A stretch of DNA of 64,000 bases from NCBI GenBank assembly GCA_963925895.1, contig CAWUVH010000001.1, positions 13,603 to 77,602 of the forward strand, in the 5' to 3' direction. This DNA is from Eutrophovita sp913057845 (lineage in GTDB: Bacteria; Pseudomonadota; Gammaproteobacteria; Burkholderiales; Eutrophovitaceae). Below are positions 35,721 through 44,906 of this stretch, one piece after another; positions within the stretch are counted from its first letter, which is position 1; every line of letters begins with the position of its first letter. The notes below the pieces were generated by a model that was not told the DNA's origin, did no database searches, and saw nothing but the letters and a program-made list of their open reading frames with translations. The position numbers and the translations under genes are program-made.

Positions 35721-37397
35721 TTAAAACAACCCAACAACTTTCCCATCTGCGCTCAAATCAATGCGAGTAGCCGCAGGAACCTTCGGCAAACCAGGCATCG
35801 TCATGACGTCTCCACATACTACGACGACAAACCCTGCACCAGCAGATAGTCGAATCTCACGCACGGTTAGCGTATGCCCAGTTGGCGCACCTTTGAGGCT
35901 AGGATCAATGGAAAAGGAATACTGCGTTTTGGCGATACAGACTGGCAATGCCCCATGGCCTTCCTTCTCAAGCTCGGCAAGTCTGATTTTGGCTTTCGTA
36001 TCAAACTTAACATCAGCAGCTCCATAAATCTTTGTCGCAATTGATTCTATTTTTTGCTCAAGACTATCCTCATCTTCGTAAGCAAATGTAAGCTCAGATT
36101 TTTCATTCTCAATAATATCGATAACTTTGTGCGCCAGCGCTTGCGCACCCTTACCACCCTCTGCCCAGTGCTTGGACACAACCACCGACACACCAAGCGC
36201 ATCGCATCGCTCTTGAAGCAATTTTATTTCAGCATCCGAGTCATGGGTGAAATGATTAATCGACACCACACAAGGCAGATTAAAGACGTTACGCATGTTA
36301 TTGACATGGCGTTCCAAATTTGCGAAACCCGCATCCAGCGCTGTTAAGTTTTCTTGGTTTAACTCCGCTAACGCGATACCTCCATGAAACTTTAACGCTC
36401 GAATCGTGGCCACAAGCACAACCACATCTGGTCTCAACCCAGATTTTCGACACTTGATATCAATGAATTTCTCTGCACCGAGATCTGCACCGAACCCAGC
36501 TTCTGTGATCACGTAATCAGCCAACTTGAGTGATGTCCTCGTCGCAATCACTGAATTACATCCATGAGCGATGTTAGCGAATGGTCCACCATGAATAATC
36601 GCTGGATTATTTTCTAAAGTTTGAACCAAATTTGGCTTCACAGCATCTTTTAACAAGACAGCCATGGCGCCATGTGCCTCGAGCTCAGCAGCAAGAACTG
36701 GTTTTTTCTCTCGGGTATACGCCACGACAATACGACCCAAACGTTCTTTTAAATCCGTCATGGATTCTGCGAGGCACAGAATCGCCATCACTTCAGACGC
36801 AACTACGATGTCGAACCCATCTTCACGTGGATAACCGTTACCCGGCCCACCCAGAGAGACAACTATGGAGCGGAGCGCCCGATCATTCATGTCTACTACA
36901 CGTTTCCATGTGATACGACGCACATCAATACCTAAATCATTTCCGTGATGGATATGATTATCGAGCATCGCTGCCAACAAATTATTCGCTAACTGTATGG
37001 CATTAAAATCACCCGTGAAGTGAAGATTAATGTCCTCCATCGGTACAATTTGCGCGAATCCACCACCGGCAGCACCACCTTTCATCCCAAAAACCGGCCC
37101 CAAGCTCGGCTCCCTTAAACAAATCAGCGCATCCTTACCGATAGAATTCATCGCATCGCCAAGCCCTACTGTTGTCGTAGTTTTCCCTTCACCTGCTGGA
37201 GTCGGGCTGATGGCTGTGACCAAAATTAATTTACCGTCAGGTTTGTCTTTTAAACTCGCGACAAATTCATTGGTCAATTTAGCTTTGTAATGCCCATAAG
37301 GCTCCACATGCTCCTCAGGAATACCCAACCGTTGCGTGGCAATCTCAGCGATCCGTTTTAACTTAGCCTGTTGGGCAATTTCTATGTCAGTTAGCAT
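35721..37397 (-). CDS. fhs: Formate--tetrahydrofolate ligase
   Basis: Fhs makes 10-formyl-tetrahydrofolate from formate, THF and ATP. The P-loop TPAGEGKTTTTVGLGDAM is at about 68-85, and the family motif GGAAGGGFAQIVPMEDINLH follows; the length of 558 is normal. It is followed by the FeS-flavin oxidoreductase and preceded at 46 bp by the lipoprotein methyltransferase-like gene, all on the minus strand. This suggests assimilation or disposal of formate from methyl groups, but no demethylase is in the window. Confidence 0.96.
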   Translation of the reverse strand: MLTDIEIAQQAKLKRIAEIATQRLGIPEEHVEPYGHYKAKLTNEFVASLKDKPDGKLILVTAISPTPAGEGKTTTTVGLGDAMNSIGKDALICLREPSLGPVFGMKGGAAGGGFAQIVPMEDINLHFTGDFNAIQLANNLLAAMLDNHIHHGNDLGIDVRRITWKRVVDMNDRALRSIVVSLGGPGNGYPREDGFDIVVASEVMAILCLAESMTDLKERLGRIVVAYTREKKPVLAAELEAHGAMAVLLKDAVKPNLVQTLENNPAIIHGGPFANIAHGCNSVIATRTSLKLADYVITEAGFGADLGAEKFIDIKCRKSGLRPDVVVLVATIRALKFHGGIALAELNQENLTALDAGFANLERHVNNMRNVFNLPCVVSINHFTHDSDAEIKLLQERCDALGVSVVVSKHWAEGGKGAQALAHKVIDIIENEKSELTFAYEDEDSLEQKIESIATKIYGAADVKFDTKAKIRLAELEKEGHGALPVCIAKTQYSFSIDPSLKGAPTGHTLTVREIRLSAGAGFVVVVCGDVMTMPGLPKVPAATRIDLSADGKVVGLF

Positions 37398-37443
37398 CTT
37401 TAATCTTTCAATTTCATGTTACGAAAACTAATGTTCAACCAAC

Positions 37444-38268
37444 TTACTCTTTAACAAACCTCAAGGTCATTCGATCGGACTCTCCAATCGCTACAATCGC
37501 AGCTTTGTCTTCCTCCGCTACATTTCTGAGGTTCGGCAATAAGTTCCAAACACCGCTCGGATGATCGGTAGTGTCCTTAGAGTTTGCATTAATCTCGGAA
37601 GAGGCATCTAAACGAAAGCCAGCATTTTTTGCCATTTGAACAACATATTCGACTGTCATGTAGCCACTGCGAATCTGGTCCTCTAACGGTGTTCCTGGTT
37701 TCGCTCTATGCTCTACAAGACCGAGAACACCGCCCGGCTTGAGCGCCTGGGCAAAGCCAGCAAACATTGATTCAGTAGCTCCAGATTTTGCCCAGTTATG
37801 CACGTTTCTGAATGTCAGAACTATGTCAACGGGACCATCCGGCGCGAACGCAGGCTGACTTGAGTCGAAATGAACCCAAGTTAGTTTCTCGTAAATATCA
37901 GGGTTCAGCGCAATTTTTTCTTTAAATGCCTTTTCTACTTTAATAAAGTAAGGATTGATATCCTCATCCAACGTATAGGAAGTGTAGTAATACTGTCCAT
38001 TAGCGCTAAGAAAGGGGGCCAGAATCTCAGCGTACCAACCAAACCCGGGCGTGATTTCGACTACAGAACTTTCTGGTTTTAAACCGAAGAAGAGCAGCGT
38101 CTCTTTTGGATGTCGGAACTCATCTCGCTCAGCGTAGGCAGGAGTGCGATGCTCACCGACTAAAGCATCGTCAAGGAGCTGTGCGACATCTGGTCCACCG
38201 CAACTGGACAAGAACAGTACTGCAAAAATGGGGACGAGAAACCGTTTGGAACACTTGACATCAATCAT
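37444..38268 (-). CDS. Predicted methyltransferase-like lipoprotein
   Basis: A 274-residue protein with a lipoprotein signal (VPIFAVLFLSSC, lipidated Cys at 23), so it is predicted to be outside the cytoplasm. The mature part has a Rossmann-type methyltransferase core: VVEITPGFGWYAEIL for motif I, VDIVLTFRNVHNW for motif IV, and LKPGGVLGLVEHRAKPG near motif VI. This resembles the COG4798 group of predicted methyltransferases. SAM is not expected in the periplasm, so its activity is unclear. It lies 46 bp upstream of fhs and 83 bp downstream of ureG. Confidence 0.8.
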   Translation of the reverse strand: MIDVKCSKRFLVPIFAVLFLSSCGGPDVAQLLDDALVGEHRTPAYAERDEFRHPKETLLFFGLKPESSVVEITPGFGWYAEILAPFLSANGQYYYTSYTLDEDINPYFIKVEKAFKEKIALNPDIYEKLTWVHFDSSQPAFAPDGPVDIVLTFRNVHNWAKSGATESMFAGFAQALKPGGVLGLVEHRAKPGTPLEDQIRSGYMTVEYVVQMAKNAGFRLDASSEINANSKDTTDHPSGVWNLLPNLRNVAEEDKAAIVAIGESDRMTLRFVKE

Positions 38269-38351
38269 TAGAACCCTCCTAGTTGTGATATCAAGATAGT
38301 ACTACGACCACCTTAAACTTTCATGCCAGTGATGCTGATAAGTTTTACACG

Positions 38352-38972
38352 CTAAACCCGTTGCAACCGACCAAGCATGCCTTCCTCAACAACGAACTCA
38401 GTTATCTCGGCTAATCCTTGAGCTATTTTCAAGTTGCTAAAAATAAATGGTTTGTCACCCCGCATCCTACGCGCGTCTCTCTCCATCACTTCGAGAGAAG
38501 CACCGACCATCGGAGCTAAATCTATCTTATTTATGACTAACAGATCTGACTTGGTGATACCTGGGCCACCCTTTCTAGGTATTTTTTCTCCAGCAGATAC
38601 ATCAATGACATAAATTGTTAAATCAGACAATTCAGGCGAAAATGTAGCGGCTAAATTGTCACCGCCACTTTCAATAAAAACAACATCTAAATCGAAGCGG
38701 TTGCTAAGGCGCCCCACAGCTTCAAGATTAATCGACGCGTCCTCACGAATCGCCGTATGCGGGCAACCACCCGTCTCGACTCCTATGATCCGATCTGGAG
38801 TGAGCGCACCGTTGCGCACCAAAAAATCAGCATCTTCTTTCGTGTAGATATCATTAGTGACCACTGCAATCTCGTATTTATCTCTCATGCCCTTACACAA
38901 CGCTAAAGTTAAGGCAGTTTTACCTGATCCAACGGGACCACCAATACCAACTCTTAAAGGGGAAGACGCCAT
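38352..38972 (-). CDS. ureG: Urease accessory GTPase UreG
   Basis: UreG is the SIMIBI GTPase that drives nickel transfer into urease with UreE, UreF and UreD. The P-loop GGPVGSGKTALTLALC is near the N-terminus. The metal-binding CPH motif is in VETGGCPHTAIREDAS, and DVVFIESGGDNLAA and INKIDLAP are conserved. The frame extends six codons upstream to another ATG, but AGGAG lies seven bases before the ATG at 38972, giving MASSPLRVGIG. It is the last gene of the urease cluster. Confidence 0.96.
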   Translation of the reverse strand: MASSPLRVGIGGPVGSGKTALTLALCKGMRDKYEIAVVTNDIYTKEDADFLVRNGALTPDRIIGVETGGCPHTAIREDASINLEAVGRLSNRFDLDVVFIESGGDNLAATFSPELSDLTIYVIDVSAGEKIPRKGGPGITKSDLLVINKIDLAPMVGASLEVMERDARRMRGDKPFIFSNLKIAQGLAEITEFVVEEGMLGRLQRV

Positions 38973-39005
38973 AAAATCACTCCTATTCATTTATATTTAT
39001 TAGTG

Positions 39006-39695
39006 TCACGATCTAAACAATCTCGAATACTGCGTTTCGTGTTTCGCGCTTGCTATGGCCTGTAATGGCGAAAAATTTGACCAATCATTTACGTCGACCA
39101 AGAGTGATGTCCGAACTGCCTCATCCCCTGCAGGTATCAGCACATTCAAAAGTCTCTGGCCGGCACTCTGTCCAAGCGGCACTGCCTTGATGGCAACGAG
39201 AATTTGATTCTCAATGAAAGACCACACATAACTCGTCAGCATTTCATCGACTGATAAACCATTTTGATTACAGCAAAAAGAGAATCCAACAGGGAAACTT
39301 AAATTATCTAATTGCGATAAGAATTCAGTTGAGTGATTAGAAGCAGTGTCCATCTCTCGGATGACCGCCCGAAGAGCGTATCCCATCTGCAACGTCTCTT
39401 TTTGTATCTCAACGGTCTCTCTAGAACTCAAATAATCCAGATTAAGTACTTCAATAGCTTGGTGATCAACACGATTCCAAGCATCAAACATCTCTCGCAG
39501 AATAGGCAGCTCATAGTTCGCATATGGCCCTAGAAGGATTGATGCGACCCACTCGTACACTGTTGACTCATTATGAATTCGTTGCGTATCTACCAACCAC
39601 TCCATTCCCTGAGAATAACTGAACGCCCCGGTAGGTAAGGATTGGCTAGAAAGCCTCAGCATATTCATCAGATTGTTACGCGTCATCATCGACAC
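39006..39695 (-). CDS. ureF: Urease accessory protein UreF
   Basis: UreF binds UreG and the UreD-apourease complex during nickel insertion. The 229 residues are mostly helical, with the family opening LRLSSQSLPTGAFSYSQGME and the later motif AVPLGQSAGQRLL. Its first 20 bp overlap the end of ureE, and 33 bp separate it from the chosen ureG start. Confidence 0.93.
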   Translation of the reverse strand: MSMMTRNNLMNMLRLSSQSLPTGAFSYSQGMEWLVDTQRIHNESTVYEWVASILLGPYANYELPILREMFDAWNRVDHQAIEVLNLDYLSSRETVEIQKETLQMGYALRAVIREMDTASNHSTEFLSQLDNLSFPVGFSFCCNQNGLSVDEMLTSYVWSFIENQILVAIKAVPLGQSAGQRLLNVLIPAGDEAVRTSLLVDVNDWSNFSPLQAIASAKHETQYSRLFRS

Positions 39696-40191
39696 TCAAA
39701 TCGGTCAAAGGGGTGAATTCATGAATTATTGGTCCTCGACCTTTTCCATGCTCTGATCCATGACTGTGTCCACCACCGTAGGCTCCGCTCTCGGGATGAA
39801 AGGGAGCCGTAACTGCTAGCGTTTGAGCACCCAAACCTTCAACCATATCTTTCAAAACCTCATCGTACGCAATACGTAATGAATCCACGTCAATCTCTAT
39901 TGAGACGTGACGGTTACCAAGGTGATATGCAAGCTGCGCAAGAGATCGTGATGATCCCCGGTTGATCTGAAGCAGTAATTCATCCTTAGCGACAACTCGG
40001 ACTACTCTCCCATCCTCACTCATCAAACAATCACCACCGGAAAGAATTGCACCCCGCTCCAGAAATATACCCACTTCTTCGCCGTCGACACTAAATGTCT
40101 TAAATCGAGATTTTTTTCTCACATCAAACGTAAGTGAAACTTCCACATCCACGGTTGAGGTAGTGTCTGCTCGTTTTGTAATAACCAACAT
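39676..40191 (-). CDS. ureE: Urease accessory nickel chaperone UreE
   Basis: UreE delivers nickel to UreG. The 171-residue sequence has the N-terminal peptide-binding-like domain (LTFDVRKKSRFKTFSVDGEE) and the metal-binding domain with LAYHLGNRHVSIEI. A His-rich tail (GGGHSHGSEHGKGRG) probably binds extra nickel. It starts 3 bp after the ureC stop. Confidence 0.93.
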   Translation of the reverse strand: MLVITKRADTTSTVDVEVSLTFDVRKKSRFKTFSVDGEEVGIFLERGAILSGGDCLMSEDGRVVRVVAKDELLLQINRGSSRSLAQLAYHLGNRHVSIEIDVDSLRIAYDEVLKDMVEGLGAQTLAVTAPFHPESGAYGGGHSHGSEHGKGRGPIIHEFTPLTDLSVDDDA

Positions 40192-40194
40192 GAT

Positions 40195-41901
40195 TTAAAA
40201 CAAGAAGTATCGCTGCGCCAGCGGCAGTACTGTAGCTGGCTCACACGTTAGCAATTCACCATCCGCATAAACATGATAATTTTGCGGATCAACCTCTATT
40301 TTTGGCTGGAGTGTATTCAAAATCATTGATGCCTTGGAGATCGTTCTCGTATTACGAACGGGAACAAGACGTTTATTCAGATTTAATTGGCCCCGAACGT
40401 TAGAATCAATAGCCGCTTGAGACACAAATGTAACCGAGGAGTGACTCATAGACCCACCATAAGCACCGAACATATATCGATAATGAACCGGTTGAGGCGT
40501 AGGGATAGAGGCATTAGGGTCCCCCATAAGGGACATTGCAATAACGCCTCCCTTTAAGATCATAGAGGGTTTTACGCCAAAAAAAGCCGGCTTCCACAGC
40601 ACAATATCAGCTAACTTACCGACTTCTATCGAACCAACCTCATGAGCAACACCATGTGTAATTGCTGGGTTTATAGTGTATTTTGACACGTAACGCTTTA
40701 CGCGAAAATTATCAGACCGATCAGAGTCCTCAGGCAATGGGCCCCGTTGAACTTTCATTTTATGAGCCGTTTGCCACGTCCGACAAATAACCTCTCCGAC
40801 TCGACCCATGGCCTGTGAATCACTCGCTATCATGCTGAACGCACCCAAATCATGCAGTACGTCTTCAGCTGCGATTGTTTCACGACGTATTCTTGATTCT
40901 GCGAAAGCAACATCTTCTGCGATTGCTGGATCCAGATGGTGGCAAACCATCAACATGTCTAAATGTTCGTCTATTGTATTGACGGTATACGGGCGTGTCG
41001 GATTAGTAGAAGAAGGTAAGACGTTGGCAAAACCACACGCTTTAATGATATCTGGAGCATGACCTCCACCCGCACCCTCAGTATGGTACGTGTGTATGAC
41101 TCTGTCCTTAAATGCAGCGAGGGTATCCTCCACAAACCCTGACTCATTCAAAGTGTCGGTATGAATTGCAACTTGAACATCTAAAGCGTCTGCTACCGTT
41201 AAGCAATTATCAATGGACGCAGGCGTGGTGCCCCAATCCTCATGTAACTTCAGGCCCATAGCACCCGCTGCGATTTGTTCCTCCAACGGCAGTGGTAAAC
41301 TCGCGTTCCCTTTACCCATGAACCCTAGATTCATAGGAAACGCATCAGCCGATTGAAGCATCCTCGAAATGTGCCAAGGACCAGGCGTACAAGTTGTAGC
41401 ATTTGTACCCGTAGCAGGTCCTGTTCCGCCGCCTAACATCGTAGTGATACCGGAAGACAATGCTTCTTCAATCTGTTGCGGACAAATAAAATGAATATGA
41501 GCGTCAACTCCCCCAGCAGTTACGATAGAGCCCTCGCCTGCAATAATTTCCGTCGCCGCACCAATCACGATGTCAACTCCTGGTTGCACATCTGGGTTAC
41601 CTGCTTTACCAATTCCACTGATGCGACCATCCTTTATCGCAATATCAGCTTTGATAATTCCCGTATGGTCAACAATTAAAGCATTCGTAATGACTGTGTC
41701 CGCAACCGCGTCGGCAGGTCTCTGACCCTGTCCCATTCCGTCACGAATGACTTTTCCACCACCAAACTTAACTTCCTCCCCTGGTATCGTCTTATCTTCT
41801 TCGACCTCAATCCATAAATCGGTGTCCGCCAAACGTACACGATCGCCAACCGTTGGGCCAAACATCTCCGCATAAGCGCGACGATCGATTTTATTAGTCA
41901 T
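40195..41901 (-). CDS. ureC: Urease subunit alpha
   Basis: UreC holds the dinickel active site that hydrolyses urea to ammonia and carbamate. The 568 residues carry the ligands His135 and His137 (AHIHFICP), carbamylated Lys218 (GLKLHEDWG), His247, His273 and Asp361 (ASDSQAMGRVGE). The flap Cys320 is in MVCHHLD. Each is one residue later than in the Klebsiella enzyme, so nothing essential is missing. The ATG overlaps the ureB stop by 4 nt. Confidence 0.98.
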   Translation of the reverse strand: MTNKIDRRAYAEMFGPTVGDRVRLADTDLWIEVEEDKTIPGEEVKFGGGKVIRDGMGQGQRPADAVADTVITNALIVDHTGIIKADIAIKDGRISGIGKAGNPDVQPGVDIVIGAATEIIAGEGSIVTAGGVDAHIHFICPQQIEEALSSGITTMLGGGTGPATGTNATTCTPGPWHISRMLQSADAFPMNLGFMGKGNASLPLPLEEQIAAGAMGLKLHEDWGTTPASIDNCLTVADALDVQVAIHTDTLNESGFVEDTLAAFKDRVIHTYHTEGAGGGHAPDIIKACGFANVLPSSTNPTRPYTVNTIDEHLDMLMVCHHLDPAIAEDVAFAESRIRRETIAAEDVLHDLGAFSMIASDSQAMGRVGEVICRTWQTAHKMKVQRGPLPEDSDRSDNFRVKRYVSKYTINPAITHGVAHEVGSIEVGKLADIVLWKPAFFGVKPSMILKGGVIAMSLMGDPNASIPTPQPVHYRYMFGAYGGSMSHSSVTFVSQAAIDSNVRGQLNLNKRLVPVRNTRTISKASMILNTLQPKIEVDPQNYHVYADGELLTCEPATVLPLAQRYFLF

Positions 41902-42224
41902 GTCAAATCTCCCATTACCAGACCCCTAAATCCAAAAACTTTTCGATCTCCCCCAAACGCGACTAACTCAACCGTTCTCTTTTGACCTGGCTCAAATCGA
42001 ACAGCCGTACCAGCTGCAACATTTAAACGAAATCCCCTACTTGGCTCCCGATCAAATTCAAGCGCTGAGTTGGTTTCATAAAAATGGTAGTGAGAGCCCA
42101 CTTGAATCGGCCGATCTCCTGCGTTACATACGACGATGGTGACTAACGTCCTATTTTGGTTAATTTCTATATCACCTTCTAAGGTCTCAATTTCTCCAGG
42201 TATCATGCTTAGCTCCTCAAACAA
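41898..42224 (-). CDS. ureB: Urease subunit beta
   Basis: A 108-residue small urease subunit. The opening MIPGEIETLEGDIEIN (from residue 7) and the motifs GDRPIQVGSHYHFYETN and GTAVRFEPGQKRTVEL are diagnostic. The frame starts six codons before this at MFEELS; an internal ATG before IPGEIE is the usual family start and a fair alternative. It overlaps ureA by 8 bp and ureC by 4 bp. Confidence 0.95.
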   Translation of the reverse strand: MFEELSMIPGEIETLEGDIEINQNRTLVTIVVCNAGDRPIQVGSHYHFYETNSALEFDREPSRGFRLNVAAGTAVRFEPGQKRTVELVAFGGDRKVFGFRGLVMGDLT

Positions 42225-42519
42225 TCGGTTGATGAACGGTTACTAACTTGGTCCCATCGGGGAAGGTCGCCTCGACCTGAATCTCTGGGATCATCTCTGG
42301 CACCCCCTCCATCACCTGGGAGCGCGCCAACAATGTTGCACCGTATGACATTAAATCCGCTACCGTTCTACCTTCTCGCGCACCCTCCATGATCTCTGCA
42401 GAAATATAGGCTACAGCCTCTGGATAATTCAGAAGCAACCCTTTTTTGAGGCGTCTTTCCGCCAGCAAACTCGCAGTAAATATTAATAATTTATCTTTCT
42501 CTCGCGGAGTTAAATTCAT
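42217..42519 (-). CDS. ureA: Urease subunit gamma
   Basis: A 100-residue urease gamma subunit with MNLTPREKDKLLIFTA at the N-terminus, GLLLNYPEAVAYIS in the middle and FPDGTKLVTVHQPI at the end, all family hallmarks. Separate ureA and ureB genes are the usual proteobacterial arrangement. ureD lies 27 bp upstream. Confidence 0.97.
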   Translation of the reverse strand: MNLTPREKDKLLIFTASLLAERRLKKGLLLNYPEAVAYISAEIMEGAREGRTVADLMSYGATLLARSQVMEGVPEMIPEIQVEATFPDGTKLVTVHQPIV

Positions 42520-42546
42520 TGAATCACCTCATTCAATTATTACGCA

Positions 42547-43383
42547 TTAAGTATTCCAAATTCGAGGCTTAACGGCCGAACGCAGAAAATAAACCGGTCG
42601 TAACCTCGCCCATATCGCTGTGAAAATATCGCGCCCAGCCTCGATGTCTGCCCCAACCCATCGCGCGATTAATACCCCATCCATCCAAGTTAAAGCGCAA
42701 TGCATTTCACCTTCGGCGATCTTTCTTAAATCTTCAATTAGCGCAGGATTCTGATCTAAACCAACAATGAACATTGTTCCGTAATTGGAATATCCATCCA
42801 AAATTCCAGGACCATCCATTAAGCGATCTGGGTCGAAAAGCGTACGCTCCGTAAATATTGGAATACCATCAATTAAGATTTTAGTTTTTTGCTTGAGTTG
42901 ACCGTGTAAGAGAGGGGCATGTTTTACGTGACGACCTAACGAATAGAAATCCCAACCGACAAAAATAGCACCTGACTCAACATTGACCTCTGTTACAACA
43001 TCGACCAAGCATCTATTAAAGATGATATTCTCCTGCGGAAGCCACTCACAGATACTCTCTGCAGCCAGGTTTAGTGTTATGAATTGTTTTGAGGGACTAC
43101 CGAAGCTTTCATACCACTTTGTAGCACCGGGAGTAGTTAGTTGAACCCTAGCCCCCACATCCAAATCGCAACTAACCCTTAATTCATCACCACCAGCAAT
43201 ACCTCCTGGAGGATGAACAATCAAGATTTGACAAAGCTCAGGGCCTTCTGGGTACAGCGCTTTTTGAACGACAAGTGGTCCCTCGTGTTTATTTCGGATC
43301 ATTGCCGTCCTGCCCTCACGCAAACCAAAAGCAAGTTGCAAATCCGCAAACCAAGAAGGTGATGGACTGTCAGTTAAGTTCAT
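42547..43383 (-). CDS. ureD: Urease accessory protein UreD (UreH)
   Basis: UreD is a scaffold that binds apourease and, with UreF and UreG, allows nickel insertion. The 278 residues include the family motifs HPPGGIAGGDELRV, TTPGATKWYES and EWLPQENIIFNRC. Its start overlaps the urtE stop by 4 nt, which ties the transporter genes to the urease genes in one unit. Confidence 0.94.
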   Translation of the reverse strand: MNLTDSPSPSWFADLQLAFGLREGRTAMIRNKHEGPLVVQKALYPEGPELCQILIVHPPGGIAGGDELRVSCDLDVGARVQLTTPGATKWYESFGSPSKQFITLNLAAESICEWLPQENIIFNRCLVDVVTEVNVESGAIFVGWDFYSLGRHVKHAPLLHGQLKQKTKILIDGIPIFTERTLFDPDRLMDGPGILDGYSNYGTMFIVGLDQNPALIEDLRKIAEGEMHCALTWMDGVLIARWVGADIEAGRDIFTAIWARLRPVYFLRSAVKPRIWNT

Positions 43384-44078
43384 ACTGATAAATAATGCCT
43401 AACATTATCAACATCCATATCTTCACCCAAACCCGACTTGATGACTTCCCCGCGCTGAAGAATAATGTAATGATCGGCAAGATCTTTTGCAAAATCATAA
43501 TATTGCTCCACCAATAAGATGGCCATGTCACCCCGCGCAGCTAACAAGCGAATCGCATTACCAATATCTTTGATAATCGATGGCTGAATACCCTCGGTAG
43601 GCTCATCAAGAATCAAAATGTTTGGTGACATCGCGAGTGCCCTACCTATCGCTAGTTGCTGCTGCTGCCCACCAGATAAGTCCCCTCCACGTCGATGGAG
43701 CATTTCATTTAAAACTGGGAACATATCAAATATTTCATGAGGCAAGTCCGATAGCTCTCCTCTAGATTTTGTCGCAAGGCCCATTAACAAATTTTCCTCA
43801 ACTGTCAATCGCGCGAATATTTCTCTCCCTTGCGGCACATAACCAACACCTTGACGAGCTCGAACATAAGATGGTTGTCCTGTGACGTCTGAACCATTGA
43901 CATGAATCGTTCCACTTGTCGTCTCTAAAACCCCCATCAAACAGTTGAGAAGTGTAGTTTTACCAACTCCATTTCTACCTAGTAAAGTCGTTACAGCCCC
44001 AGTGGGCACTGTGAAGCTTACATTTTTTAGAGTATGGCTAGAGCCATAATATTGATTAATATTTTTAACTTCCAACAT
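43380..44078 (-). CDS. urtE: Urea ABC transporter ATP-binding protein UrtE
   Basis: One of the two ATPases of the UrtABCDE urea importer, of the LivF type. The 232 residues have Walker A LLGRNGVGKTTLLNCLMG, the signature LSGGQQQQLAIGRAL and Walker B ILILDEPTEGIQPSII. The opening MLEVKNINQYYGSSHTLKNV is typical of UrtE. It lies 5 bp after urtD. Confidence 0.95.
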   Translation of the reverse strand: MLEVKNINQYYGSSHTLKNVSFTVPTGAVTTLLGRNGVGKTTLLNCLMGVLETTSGTIHVNGSDVTGQPSYVRARQGVGYVPQGREIFARLTVEENLLMGLATKSRGELSDLPHEIFDMFPVLNEMLHRRGGDLSGGQQQQLAIGRALAMSPNILILDEPTEGIQPSIIKDIGNAIRLLAARGDMAILLVEQYYDFAKDLADHYIILQRGEVIKSGLGEDMDVDNVRHYLSV

Positions 44079-44083
44079 AATTT

Positions 44084-44902
44084 TTAACGCCCCAAATAGA
44101 CTTCAATCACACGATCATTCGATTGCACGTCCTCCATGCGACCTTCGGCTAACACTGCACCCTCGTGTAAAACGGTGACTGTCGATGCAATCTCCGCAAC
44201 AAACTCCATATCATGCTCAACAACCACTAACGAGCGCTCTCCTGCGAGAGACTTGAAAAGCTTTGCTGTTTTCGCAGTCTCGTCGTCAGTCATCCCCGCT
44301 ACTGGTTCATCCAACAATAAAAGTTTTGGCTCTTGCATCAGCAGCATGCCAATTTCAAGCCACTGTTTCTGCCCATGCGAAAGCAACCCAGCCAATCGGC
44401 CTGCCTGATTAACCAAGTCTATAATTTCCATCGTTTCGGTAATTTTTTTTATCTGTGATCTTTTTCTTTTAGCGAAGAGACTAACCCAAACCCGCTTATC
44501 GTACTGCATGGCCAACTCTAAATTTTCGAATACTGTGTGATTCTCGAAAACCGTTGGTTTTTGGAATTTACGGCCGATCCCAGCAGATGCGATTTGAGGT
44601 TCATTCATTCTACTCAGATCAATTGTTTGCCCAAAAAACACCGTCCCAGAATCGGGTTTTGTTTTACCTGTAATCACATCCATCATTGTGGTCTTACCCG
44701 CGCCATTCGGACCAATAATGCATCTAAGCTCACCCGCATCTACTGTTAAAGAGAGGGCATCTAATGCTTTAAAACCATCGAAACTTACGGAAATGTCGTC
44801 AAGATACAAAATAGGACCGTGTGACGTATCGACCCCTCTCCGTGCGACACTTCCTAAAGTATTTTTTCTAATGGGGTCTTTTATCCCTAAGGTTTCCTTC
44901 AT
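44084..44902 (-). CDS. urtD: Urea ABC transporter ATP-binding protein UrtD
   Basis: The LivG-type ATPase of the urea importer, 272 residues. Walker A reads IGPNGAGKTTMMDVITG, the signature is the UrtD-type LSHGQKQWLEIGM, and Walker B is LLLLDEPVAGMTDDET. GIGRKFQKPTVFENHTVFEN contains the Q-loop. A 30-residue N-terminal extension precedes the ABC domain. The start is 4 bp after the urtC stop. Confidence 0.95.
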   Translation of the reverse strand: MKETLGIKDPIRKNTLGSVARRGVDTSHGPILYLDDISVSFDGFKALDALSLTVDAGELRCIIGPNGAGKTTMMDVITGKTKPDSGTVFFGQTIDLSRMNEPQIASAGIGRKFQKPTVFENHTVFENLELAMQYDKRVWVSLFAKRKRSQIKKITETMEIIDLVNQAGRLAGLLSHGQKQWLEIGMLLMQEPKLLLLDEPVAGMTDDETAKTAKLFKSLAGERSLVVVEHDMEFVAEIASTVTVLHEGAVLAEGRMEDVQSNDRVIEVYLGR

Positions 44903-44906
44903 TGAT

